7,603 nucleotides of DNA, taken from contig CANGMU010000108.1 of assembly GCA_947454665.1 (NCBI GenBank), positions 1 to 7,603 of the forward strand. The letters run 5' to 3'. The position numbers were made by a program, and so were the translations under genes. Below are positions 1-6,594 of the stretch, piece by piece. Below the pieces are notes generated by a model that saw only the letters and a program-made list of their open reading frames with translations, was not told the DNA's origin and ran no database searches. Positions within the stretch are counted from its first letter, which is position 1, and every line of letters begins with the position of its first letter. The DNA comes from Pseudomonadota bacterium. GTDB taxonomy: Bacteria; Pseudomonadota; Gammaproteobacteria; Steroidobacterales; Steroidobacteraceae.

Positions 1-699
1 CTGCCGACGATGAAGGCCACGCTGGACGGACTGTTCAAGTTCGTGGTGCCGGTGCCGGGGCTCGACCAGTTCATCCAGCGCCTGCCGCCCGTGGTCGCCA
101 AGCCCGAAATCGAACGTGCGCTGTATACCTTCAACCTGCTGTCGGCGACGGGTACGGCCATCCTGCTGTCGGGTGTGCTGGCAGGCTTGCTGCTGGGTGC
201 GGGGCTGCGCGAGATTCTCGCGACCTACTGGCGTGCCTTCCTGGCGACGCGTGCCAGCCTGCTCACCATCGCGGCGATGCTGGCGCTGGGCTATCTCACG
301 CGCTACGCGGGCGTGGATGCGACGCTGGGCCTGGCGTTCGCGGCCACGGGCGCGATGTATCCCTTCTTCGGCACGCTGCTGGGCTGGCTCGGCGTGGCTG
401 TCACGGGCTCCGATACGGCTTCCAACGTGCTGTTCGGTGGCTTGCAGAAAGTCACCTCCCAGCAGCTGGGCCTATCTCCGACGCTGATGGCCGCAGCCAA
501 CAGCGCGGGTGGCGTGATGGGCAAGATGGTCGATGCACAGAGCATCGTCGTGGCGTCCACGGCGACGCGCTGGTTCGGCGAGGAAGGCCGCATCCTGCGC
601 TATGTCTTCTTGCACAGCATCGTGCTGGCCGCGCTGGTGGGGCTTGTCGTGATGCTGATGGCCTACGTGCCGCCCTTCACCTGGCTCGTTCCGGGATAA
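1..699 (+). CDS. lldP: LctP-family lactate/glycolate permease, C-terminal part (5' end outside window)
   Basis: This is an inner-membrane 2-hydroxy-acid permease of the LctP family (LldP/GlcA type), which imports lactate and often glycolate with protons. The frame is open from base 1, so the visible 232 codons are the C-terminal part of a protein that is usually about 550-590 residues; the ATG at position 10 is internal. Counting the first codon as residue 1, hydrophobic segments lie near 43-68, 83-101, 108-133 and 200-224. The family signature LGVAVTGSDTASNVLFGGLQ (130-149) and ANSAGGVMGKM (166-176) are clear; they resemble the TGSDTSSN and AANTTGGVTGKM stretches I recall from E. coli LldP. 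The gene ends 10 bp before glcD, so it is probably the first visible gene of a transport-plus-oxidation operon. The partner oxidase genes make glycolate or D-lactate as plausible as L-lactate. The family call is secure; the exact substrate is not. Confidence 0.93.
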   Translation: MPTMKATLDGLFKFVVPVPGLDQFIQRLPPVVAKPEIERALYTFNLLSATGTAILLSGVLAGLLLGAGLREILATYWRAFLATRASLLTIAAMLALGYLTRYAGVDATLGLAFAATGAMYPFFGTLLGWLGVAVTGSDTASNVLFGGLQKVTSQQLGLSPTLMAAANSAGGVMGKMVDAQSIVVASTATRWFGEEGRILRYVFLHSIVLAALVGLVVMLMAYVPPFTWLVPG

Positions 700-709
700 T
701 CCGCAGACC

Positions 710-2182
710 ATGGATCAGTCCGTCGTCATCGAGCATCCGGAGTTGCTGGCCGCCTTGCGGCGTGTGCTGCCGGCCGGTGCCTTGCTGACGATGGCCGAGG
801 ACACGCAGCCTTATGAGTGCGATGGCCTCACGCTGATCCGCCAGCGCCCGATGGCGGTGGCCTTGCCCGTGACGGAAGGGCAGGTGGCTGAGGTGCTGCA
901 CCTTTGTCGCGCTTTCGGCGTGCCGGTCGTGCCACGCGGTGCAGGCACCGGGTTGGCCGGCAGTGCCTTGCCCCATGCTGGCGGGGTGCTGCTGTCGCTG
1001 GCGCGCTTCAATCGTATCCTCGCCGTCGATGGCCCGGCGCGGACGGCGACCGTGCAGCCGGGTGTGCGCAATCTCGCCATCTCCGAGGCCGCTGCGCCCC
1101 TGGGGATGTATTACGCGCCGGACCCTTCCAGCCAGATTGCCTGCACGATCGGCGGCAACGTCGCCGAGAATTCCGGCGGCGTGCATTGCCTGAAATACGG
1201 ACTGACCCTGCACAACGTGCTGCGCGTCCGCGGCTACACCATGGCCGGCGAGGCCGTGGAGTTCGGCGGGCTCGCACTGGATGCACCCGGCTTGGATCTG
1301 CTGCCCTTGGTGATCGGCTCCGAAGGCATGCTGGCTGTCACGACCGAAGTCACCGTGCGGCTCGTGCCCAAGCCGCAGCTGGCCCGCTGCATCATGGCGA
1401 GCTTCGCCGATGTGGCCGATGCGGGTGACGCGGTGGCCGCGCTGATCGGGGCGGGCATCATTCCTGCGGGCCTTGAAATGATGGATCAGGCGGCCACGCG
1501 ACTCGTGGAGCCCTTCGCGAATGCAGGCTATGACCTCGACGCCGCAGCCGTGCTGCTGTGTGAATCGGACGGCACGCCCGAGGAAGTCGACGATGAAATC
1601 CTGCGCATGACGGATGTGCTGCGCGGTGCCCGCGCGACGCGCATCCAGGTGTCGCGCGATGAAGCCGAGCGCCTGCTGTTCTGGGCTGGGCGCAAGAATG
1701 CCTTTCCCGCTGCGGGACGTGCCGCGCCGGCTTACTACTGCACGGATGGCACGATCCCCCGCAAGCACATCGGCACGATGCTACGGAGCATCCAGGACAT
1801 GGAGCGCCGCTACGGCCTGGCCTGTCCCAATGTCTTCCATGCGGGTGATGGCAACCTGCATCCGCTGGTGCTGTTCGATGATGCCGACCCGGATTCCGTC
1901 GCGCGCGCCGAAGCCTTCGGTGCAGAGATCCTCGAAGAGAGCGTGCGTCTCGGCGGCACGGTGACCGGCGAGCATGGCGTCGGCATGGAAAAGCTCAACC
2001 AGATGTGCTCGCAGTTCGACGAGCCGTCGCTGGCAGCGTTTCGCGGCGTGAAGCGCGCCTTCGATCCGGATGGCCTGCTGAACCCGGGCAAGGTCGTGCC
2101 GACGCTGCATCGCTGTGCTGAATACGGCCGGATGCGGGTGAAAGCTGGCAACTTGCCCTTCCCCGAATTGCCGCGCTTCTGA
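710..2182 (+). CDS. glcD: Glycolate oxidase FAD-binding subunit GlcD
   Basis: This is the catalytic flavoprotein subunit of the GlcDEF glycolate oxidase (glycolate to glyoxylate; related enzymes oxidise D-lactate). At 490 residues it is close to E. coli GlcD (about 499). An N-terminal PCMH-type FAD-binding domain covers roughly 45-225, with RGAGTGLAG (76-84), the PDPSSQ...TIGGNVAENSGG block (137-157) and GSEGMLAV (203-210). The C-terminal FAD-oxidase domain follows, with ESDG (285-288), the metal/substrate motif HAGDGNLHP (377-385: H377, D380, H384), GTVTGEHGVG (416-425) and the closing FDPDGLLNPGK (451-461). All the usual functional positions appear intact. The ATG is 10 bp after the permease stop. 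Only a weak GGGA stretch lies upstream, so translation may be partly coupled. The stop overlaps the glcE start by one base. GlcD alone could be mistaken for D-lactate dehydrogenase, but the adjacent glcE and glcF favour the three-subunit oxidase. Confidence 0.96.
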   Translation: MDQSVVIEHPELLAALRRVLPAGALLTMAEDTQPYECDGLTLIRQRPMAVALPVTEGQVAEVLHLCRAFGVPVVPRGAGTGLAGSALPHAGGVLLSLARFNRILAVDGPARTATVQPGVRNLAISEAAAPLGMYYAPDPSSQIACTIGGNVAENSGGVHCLKYGLTLHNVLRVRGYTMAGEAVEFGGLALDAPGLDLLPLVIGSEGMLAVTTEVTVRLVPKPQLARCIMASFADVADAGDAVAALIGAGIIPAGLEMMDQAATRLVEPFANAGYDLDAAAVLLCESDGTPEEVDDEILRMTDVLRGARATRIQVSRDEAERLLFWAGRKNAFPAAGRAAPAYYCTDGTIPRKHIGTMLRSIQDMERRYGLACPNVFHAGDGNLHPLVLFDDADPDSVARAEAFGAEILEESVRLGGTVTGEHGVGMEKLNQMCSQFDEPSLAAFRGVKRAFDPDGLLNPGKVVPTLHRCAEYGRMRVKAGNLPFPELPRF

Positions 2183-2184
2183 TG
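2180..2184 (+). promoter_or_regulatory. TGATG overlap coupling glcD and glcE
   Basis: The TGA stop of glcD (2180-2182) shares its A with the ATG of glcE (2182-2184). No Shine-Dalgarno is visible in the preceding 15 bases, so re-initiation by terminating ribosomes is likely and would keep the two flavin subunits at similar levels. Confidence 0.7.
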
Positions 2185-3258
2185 GACGTCTTCGTCGCCC
2201 AGTGCATCGACCGTGTGCGCGAAGCCGCTGCGCGCGGCAGCGCCCTGCGCATCCGCGGTGGAGGCACGAAGGACTTCTACGGCAATCTGCCTGTCGGTGA
2301 GCGGCTGGATACGCGACCGTATGCGGGCATCGTGTCCTACGACCCGAGCGAGCTCGTGGTCACCGTGCGCGCCGGCACGCCGCTGGCCGAGCTTGAATCG
2401 CTGCTGGCTTCGCAGGGACAGATGCTGGCCTTCGAACCACCGCATTTCGGCGCAGGTGCGACCGTGGGCGGCTGCGTCGCCGCGGGCCTTGCCGGTCCGC
2501 GACGTGCCTCGTCCGGTACCACGCACGGCAGCGTGCGCGACTTCCTGCTCGGCGCGAGCTTGCTGGATGGCCGCGCCCGCGTGCTGCGCTTCGGTGGCAC
2601 GGTGATGAAGAACGTCGCAGGCTATGACGTGACGCGTGCCTTGGCTGCCTCGATGGGCTTCCTGGGATTGATCCTCGAGGTCTCCTTGAAGGTGCTGCCG
2701 CGGCCTCGTGCGGAGCGGACGCTGCGCTTCGAGTTCGACGAATTCGCTGCGCTTGCCCGGCTGAATGCCTGGGCCGGTGAGCCGTTGCCGTTGTCCGCAA
2801 GCTGCTGGGAGGCCGGCGTGCTGCACCTCCGGCTTGCGGGTGCCATGCCCGCCGTCGACGCAGCGGCGCGACGGCTCGGCGGTGAGGCTGCAGACGCGCA
2901 GGCTGCTGAAGGTTTCTGGCGCGCGATGCGCGAACAGGAGTCCGCGTTCTTCTCGGGAGGGGCGCCCTTGTGGCGTTTCGCATTGCCGTCCACTGCACAG
3001 CCACTGGGCCTTGAAGGCGGCAGCTGCATCGAGTGGGGTGGTGCGCAGCGATGGCAGCGCACGGACCTCGCCGCGGACGTCCTGCGCACGCGTGCCGCAT
3101 CGCTGGGCGGGCATGCCACGCTGTTCCGTGGCGGTGCGCGGGAGTCCGGTGTGTTCACGCCCCTGTCGCCGGCCCTGCTGGCGATCCATCATCGACTGAA
3201 AGACGAGTTCGATCCGGCTCGCGTATTCAATCCCGGCCGCCTCGTGCCAGGTCTCTGA
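2182..3258 (+). CDS. glcE: Glycolate oxidase FAD-binding subunit GlcE
   Basis: GlcE is the second, shorter flavoprotein-fold subunit of glycolate oxidase and is required with GlcD and GlcF for activity in E. coli. The product is 358 residues, matching the usual size of about 350. The PCMH-type FAD-binding fold is seen as RGGGTK (25-30), a VRAGTPLAELE strand-helix (62-72), EPPHFGAGATVGGCVAAGLAGPRR (between 85 and 108), and the very typical VMKNVAGYDVTR...GFLGLILEVSLKVLP region (141-173). The second half (about 175-340) is more variable and Ala/Gly-rich, and the protein ends with the family-like FNPGRLVPGL (349-358). It lacks the HxGDGNxH motif of GlcD, as expected for GlcE. The start ATG shares its A with the glcD TGA stop (TGATG), and no clear Shine-Dalgarno precedes it. 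It is therefore probably translated by re-initiation after glcD. Confidence 0.95.
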   Translation: MDVFVAQCIDRVREAAARGSALRIRGGGTKDFYGNLPVGERLDTRPYAGIVSYDPSELVVTVRAGTPLAELESLLASQGQMLAFEPPHFGAGATVGGCVAAGLAGPRRASSGTTHGSVRDFLLGASLLDGRARVLRFGGTVMKNVAGYDVTRALAASMGFLGLILEVSLKVLPRPRAERTLRFEFDEFAALARLNAWAGEPLPLSASCWEAGVLHLRLAGAMPAVDAAARRLGGEAADAQAAEGFWRAMREQESAFFSGGAPLWRFALPSTAQPLGLEGGSCIEWGGAQRWQRTDLAADVLRTRAASLGGHATLFRGGARESGVFTPLSPALLAIHHRLKDEFDPARVFNPGRLVPGL

Positions 3259-3274
3259 CAGGTCGACAGTCCGC

Positions 3275-4504
3275 ATGCAGGTCACACTCGATACGCGATA
3301 CCAGGGGCGCAGCGATGCCGCGGAGGCCGTGGACATCCTGCGCCGCTGCGTTCATTGCGGCTTCTGTTCGGCCACCTGTCCGACCTATCAGATCTTCGGT
3401 GACGAGCTGGACGGACCGCGCGGCCGTCTCTATCTGGTCAAGCAGGTGCTGGAAGGCGAGCCGACCACCGCGCGCACGCGACTTCACCTTGATCGTTGCC
3501 TGACCTGCCGCGCCTGCGAGACCACCTGTCCCTCGGGCGTGGCGTATGGTCCGTTGATCGACATCGGCCGCAAGATCGTCGACGAAGCCCTGCCGAGACA
3601 TCCGCTGGCCAGGCTGGGTCGCATTGCCCTGGCCGCTGCGCTGACAGGCCCGTTCTTCCGGCCTGCCGTTGCGCTGGGACGTGTGTTCCGCGGTCTGCTT
3701 CCCGCATCCTTGCGTCGTGCCTTGCCTGCGAAGCGTGCCGCAGGGCCCATGCCCGATCGTCGTCATGTCCGTCGCGTGCTGCTGCTTGCAGGCTGCGTGC
3801 AGCCTTCCTTGTCACCCAGTATTTCCGCGGCGACGCGACGCGTGTTCGACGCGCTCGGCATCGAAACGCTCCTCGCCCCGTCGGCCGGTTGCTGCGGCGC
3901 CATTCGCCATCACCTGGGCGAAACGCAGTCCGCGCTGGATGACCTGCGTCGGAACATCGATGCCTGGTGGCCGCTGATCGAATCCGGTGCCGAAGCGATC
4001 ATCACCGACGCCAGTGGCTGCGGCACGATGCTGAAGGATTACGGGCCTCTGCTGCGCGACGACCTGGCTTATGCGACCAAGGCAGCCCGCGTCAGCGAGC
4101 TCGCTCGCGATGTATCGGAAGTCGTGGCTGCCGAGACCGGTCGCGTTGCCGAACTGGCCGCACAGCGGGGCGTGTCGCAGCGCATCGCCTTCCATCCACC
4201 CTGCAGCCTGCAGCATGGCTTGAAGCTTCGTGGGGGCGTCGAGTCGATCCTGCGGGCGGCCGGCGCATCGTTGCTGCCATTCGCGGACACACACCTGTGC
4301 TGTGGTTCGGCAGGCACCTACTCCTTGCTGCAACCCGCGGTGTCGCAGGAACTGCGGTCTCGAAAGCTCGCCGCGTTGAATGCAGCACAGCCGGAACTGA
4401 TCCTGTCGGCCAATATCGGCTGTATCACACAGCTGGCCGATGAGGGCGGCGTGCCTGTTCGCCACTGGATCGAGTGGCTGGACGAACGGATCAAGAATCC
4501 GTAG
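3275..4504 (+). CDS. glcF: Glycolate oxidase iron-sulfur subunit GlcF
   Basis: GlcF carries electrons from the flavin subunits towards the membrane quinone pool. The product is 409 residues, like E. coli GlcF (about 407). Two [4Fe-4S] ferredoxin motifs are complete: C25xxC28xxC31xxxC35P and C75xxC78xxC81xxxC85P. Two HdrB-type cysteine-rich (CCG) domains follow. The first has C174, C206-C207-G and C249 (SGCG). The second has C310 (HPPCSLQHG), C342-C343-G (CCGSAG) and C383. Each shows 31 residues between the first Cys and the Cys pair, in line with the family pattern. Between the two halves, residues about 107-165 form a hydrophobic and Arg-rich stretch that may contact the membrane; this is inference. 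The gene starts 16 bp after glcE with a weak AGGT about 12 bases upstream. It is the last gene of the operon in this window; no glcG or malate synthase gene follows. Confidence 0.96.
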   Translation: MQVTLDTRYQGRSDAAEAVDILRRCVHCGFCSATCPTYQIFGDELDGPRGRLYLVKQVLEGEPTTARTRLHLDRCLTCRACETTCPSGVAYGPLIDIGRKIVDEALPRHPLARLGRIALAAALTGPFFRPAVALGRVFRGLLPASLRRALPAKRAAGPMPDRRHVRRVLLLAGCVQPSLSPSISAATRRVFDALGIETLLAPSAGCCGAIRHHLGETQSALDDLRRNIDAWWPLIESGAEAIITDASGCGTMLKDYGPLLRDDLAYATKAARVSELARDVSEVVAAETGRVAELAAQRGVSQRIAFHPPCSLQHGLKLRGGVESILRAAGASLLPFADTHLCCGSAGTYSLLQPAVSQELRSRKLAALNAAQPELILSANIGCITQLADEGGVPVRHWIEWLDERIKNP

Positions 4505-4590
4505 CGACGCCCCGCCCGCCCCGAGCCCACACGGACGTGCTCCGGGCGTCCCGTCGAATCTGGAAGACGACAGCGCTTTACGTCAACCCG
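4505..4590. other. Convergent intergenic junction between glcF and the SnoaL-repeat gene
   Basis: These 86 bp separate the stop codons of two genes facing each other. The stretch is GC-rich and contains only a weak, bulged inverted repeat (around 4523-4542, GAG-CC-CAC against GTG-CTC) with no T-run on either strand. I see no intrinsic terminator of the usual form, no promoter-like element and no small gene that stands out. Transcripts from both sides may read into each other or end in a Rho-dependent way; that is inference. Confidence 0.5.
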
Positions 4591-6582
4591 CTACTTTCCC
4601 GTCACCGGGTTCGCGTAGTGATACGCCGGCAGGAAGCCCTTCGGATACATGTCGAAGTGGAATGACGGTGGCCGATCCGGCGGATTCGAATCCGTGATGC
4701 CCGGCGGCGGACGCAGCTTCAGTTCCTTCCAGCCCACGTCATAGGGCGCGAAGTAGGTGTTCATCTGCTGGTCCTTGATGAACTTCCACTGCCCATCGAC
4801 CTTGATGAACTCGTTCTCGTACAGGCCACCCATCCACATGCCGCTCTTGCCGAAGTTGCCCATCATGGAGAGAGCGCGTGACCGCAGCTTCGCGTGCTTG
4901 CCGTCTTCGGCGACGCTGACGACCGGCTGGTATTGCATGTGGTTATGGAGCACACCATCGTCGAGCCCGGCCTGGCCATAGAGATTCAGGTTGCGACGCA
5001 CGGCCGGCTTGCCCACGTAGACGCCACGCATTGCGATCTCGATCGTGCCGTTGTCGGCGAACAGGTCGGTCAGGTCATCCCAGAGCAGCGTCGCCAGGTA
5101 ATACCCATAGGTCATCTGCAGGTTCTCGATGGCCGTCATGTCCTCGGCTTTTGCGAGCTGAGCCTCGATGCGCTTCACTTGCAGGTTCAGGGATCCCGTG
5201 TCGGGCGGCATCGGCAGCGGGCTCGCTCGAACAAAGCGCTGGCCCACGACAGGATGCGCATAATGGAAGGGCACGATGTTCGTGTCTTCGTAGGTCGCCG
5301 GCTTCAGGCGTGACGGCGCATCGGGCTTGAGCTGCGGCTCAAGGGTCGGCTTCGGTAGGGCAAGCTTGTGCCAGCCCGCTTCGAAGGGTGTCGTCATCGT
5401 CGGATAGAGCCGGATCCGGTGGATGCGCCAGACACCATCGACTTTGCGGTATTCGTTTTCCTGCACGCCGGTGCCCCATTCGGCGAACTGACCGGCGCGC
5501 GCGTGCTGCGCGAACCAGTGCCAGCGACCCTGGGCCTGCTTGCCGTCCGCGCCGACATGCACGACGCCCTGCAATTGCATCGTGTCGTTCAGCAGGTCCT
5601 GCAGCTGGCCTTCAGGTCCCACTGCGCCCAGCCATTCCTTGATGCGTGAGGCGCCGCGCCAGATGCCACGACCGGCGATTTCCAACTCTGCATCGGGTGT
5701 GAAGAGCGCAGCGGCCTGCGACCACTGGCTCTTGTCCGTGTAGAAGCCGTAGATGCGCTGCAGGTTTTCGATCTCAAGCTGGTCCGCGGCCTGCTGGACG
5801 TCGCCGGCCAGTTGCGCGACGCGCTGCTGCGCAGCCTTGCCGCCGAGCGGTGCAGGCCTGGCGGCGGCAGGGGCGGCAGGCCAGGCGATCTTCGCGGCGT
5901 TCACCGGTCGGAAGTGGAAGGGCGGCGTATAGGCCCGCGGCCAAACCCGATAGGGGAAGGTGGTCGGCGCGTCCGGTTGCATCGTCGTGACGAACCGGCC
6001 GCCGTTGACGTCCGCGTGGTTCGTCCAGCCGCCTTCGTAGGGCGAATAGACCGTCTGGAACCAGTGCAGCGCCTTGATCTTCCATACGCCGTCTTCCTTC
6101 ACGTACTCGTTCTCGAAGGGGCCTTCGCCCCAGACTGCGTCCTTGCCTTTCTGGCCAACCAGGATCACGTCGCGCCAGGTGCCGCGCGCGCTGCGGCCGT
6201 CGGGCCCGAGCGTGATCACCGGCATCAACTGGAAGTGTTCGTTGAGCTGGCCGGGCTTCAGGCCCTTGTGGCCCTTGCCGTAGGCATACAGGTAGGCCCG
6301 GACCCGCTCACGGCCCCAGAAGACCCCATCGAGGCCCATTTCGATGCTGCCGTCCCGCGAGAAGAGGCTCGCGACCTCGTCCCACAAGCCCTTGTCGAAG
6401 TAGTAGCCATAAGTCCGCTGCAGACGCTTGATCGCCAAGGTGTCGTGCAAACGCGTGGCGCGCGATTCCAGCTGCGCGACCTTGGCGCCCAATGCCGCGT
6501 CGTCGGCGATGATCTCGGCGGCCACCGGGCTGGTCAGTCCCACGGTGAGCATCGCGGCAAGCAGGATGGCGCGCGCACTCAT
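4591..6582 (-). CDS. Exported three-domain NTF2/SnoaL-like repeat protein
   Basis: The protein is 663 residues with an apparent signal peptide (1-22) and three NTF2/SnoaL-like domains at about 43-187, 264-405 and 476-620. Each domain opens with a YG[YF]Y helix motif (58-61, 278-281, 492-495). It continues through a barrel that holds a W-G-x-G-like turn plus ENE[YF] (151-160, 369-378, 583-592) and GxW[KR] (165-168, 383-386, 597-600), and ends in P[YF][ED]xGW (181-186, 399-404, 613-618). Proline-rich linkers follow, ending in FHF, FHY and YHY motifs. The family includes scytalone dehydratase, steroid isomerase-like and polyketide cyclase-like enzymes, but nothing here fixes a reaction. Positions resembling the catalytic Asp and His of scytalone dehydratase are both present only in domain 1 (D63, H116). 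The frame is open further upstream to 6822, but that region overlaps the preceding gene. I chose the ATG at 6582 because it has a signal peptide, a GGTGAG ribosome site and an ATGA overlap. SnoaL-like repeat is well supported; function is unknown. Confidence 0.88.
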   Translation of the reverse strand: MSARAILLAAMLTVGLTSPVAAEIIADDAALGAKVAQLESRATRLHDTLAIKRLQRTYGYYFDKGLWDEVASLFSRDGSIEMGLDGVFWGRERVRAYLYAYGKGHKGLKPGQLNEHFQLMPVITLGPDGRSARGTWRDVILVGQKGKDAVWGEGPFENEYVKEDGVWKIKALHWFQTVYSPYEGGWTNHADVNGGRFVTTMQPDAPTTFPYRVWPRAYTPPFHFRPVNAAKIAWPAAPAAARPAPLGGKAAQQRVAQLAGDVQQAADQLEIENLQRIYGFYTDKSQWSQAAALFTPDAELEIAGRGIWRGASRIKEWLGAVGPEGQLQDLLNDTMQLQGVVHVGADGKQAQGRWHWFAQHARAGQFAEWGTGVQENEYRKVDGVWRIHRIRLYPTMTTPFEAGWHKLALPKPTLEPQLKPDAPSRLKPATYEDTNIVPFHYAHPVVGQRFVRASPLPMPPDTGSLNLQVKRIEAQLAKAEDMTAIENLQMTYGYYLATLLWDDLTDLFADNGTIEIAMRGVYVGKPAVRRNLNLYGQAGLDDGVLHNHMQYQPVVSVAEDGKHAKLRSRALSMMGNFGKSGMWMGGLYENEFIKVDGQWKFIKDQQMNTYFAPYDVGWKELKLRPPPGITDSNPPDRPPSFHFDMYPKGFLPAYHYANPVTGK
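4723..5157 (-). repeat. SnoaL-like domain 3 of the 663-residue protein (Asp position lost)
   Basis: Residues about 476-620. It carries YGYYLATLLW (492-501), LHNHMQYQ (545-552), WMGGLYENEF (583-592), DGQWK (596-600) and PYDVGW (613-618). H548 is kept, but the Asp expected four residues before the Trp is A497. A Met replaces the first Gly of the WGxG block. Confidence 0.82.
5368..5793 (-). repeat. SnoaL-like domain 2 of the 663-residue protein (His position lost)
   Basis: Residues about 264-405. It carries YGFYTDKSQW (278-287), LNDTMQLQ (331-338), WGTGVQENEY (369-378), DGVWR (382-386) and PFEAGW (399-404). D283 is kept, but the position that is H116 in domain 1 is T334 here. The rest of the fold pattern is intact. 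Confidence 0.82.
6022..6456 (-). repeat. SnoaL-like domain 1 of the 663-residue protein
   Basis: Residues about 43-187. It carries YGYYFDKGLW (58-67), LNEHFQL (113-119), WGEGPFENEY (151-160), DGVWK (164-168) and PYEGGW (181-186). D63, four residues before W67, and H116 fall where scytalone dehydratase has an Asp and a His at its active site; that match is made by eye. It is the only domain in this protein with both residues. Confidence 0.82.
6517..6582 (-). other. Signal peptide coding segment of the 663-residue SnoaL-repeat protein
   Basis: The first 22 residues, MSARAILLAAMLTVGLTSPVAA, have one early Arg (R4), a hydrophobic core (A5-L16) and a VAA cleavage-like site followed by EIIADD. This is the layout of a Sec signal peptide cut by signal peptidase I. 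There is no Cys after the site, so a lipoprotein is not indicated. The protein is therefore expected in the periplasm or outside the cell. The call rests on visual reading of the sequence, not a predictor. Confidence 0.75.
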
Positions 6583-6594
6583 TTGCCGCTCACC
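6579..6594 (-). promoter_or_regulatory. ATGA stop/start overlap with an internal ribosome binding site
   Basis: On the minus strand the upstream gene's TGA (6581-6579) overlaps the next gene's ATG (6582-6580). A GGTGAG stretch (6594-6589) sits six bases before the ATG, inside the codons for Val-Ser of the upstream protein's NPVSGK end. This supports the ATG at 6582 as the true start and points to coupled translation of the two repeat proteins. Confidence 0.75.

Noticed and set aside
677..1768. A 363-codon open frame on the minus strand opposite glcD
   Set aside because: It is a shadow frame in GC-rich DNA. The translation is rich in Arg, His and Gln with no recognisable motif, while the opposite strand encodes an intact GlcD.
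1810..3336. A 508-codon open frame on the minus strand opposite glcD and glcE
   Set aside because: Its length is notable, but its composition is low-complexity Arg/Ala/Gln/Ser and it lies entirely against two well-conserved genes and their junctions.
4523..4542. A possible intrinsic terminator stem after glcF
   Set aside because: The arms pair only as two three-base blocks with a two-base bulge, and no T-run follows on either strand.
4440..4697. Small plus-strand open frames across the end of glcF and the convergent junction
   Set aside because: They have no good ribosome site, are Pro/Ser/Arg-rich and overlap both flanking genes in other frames.
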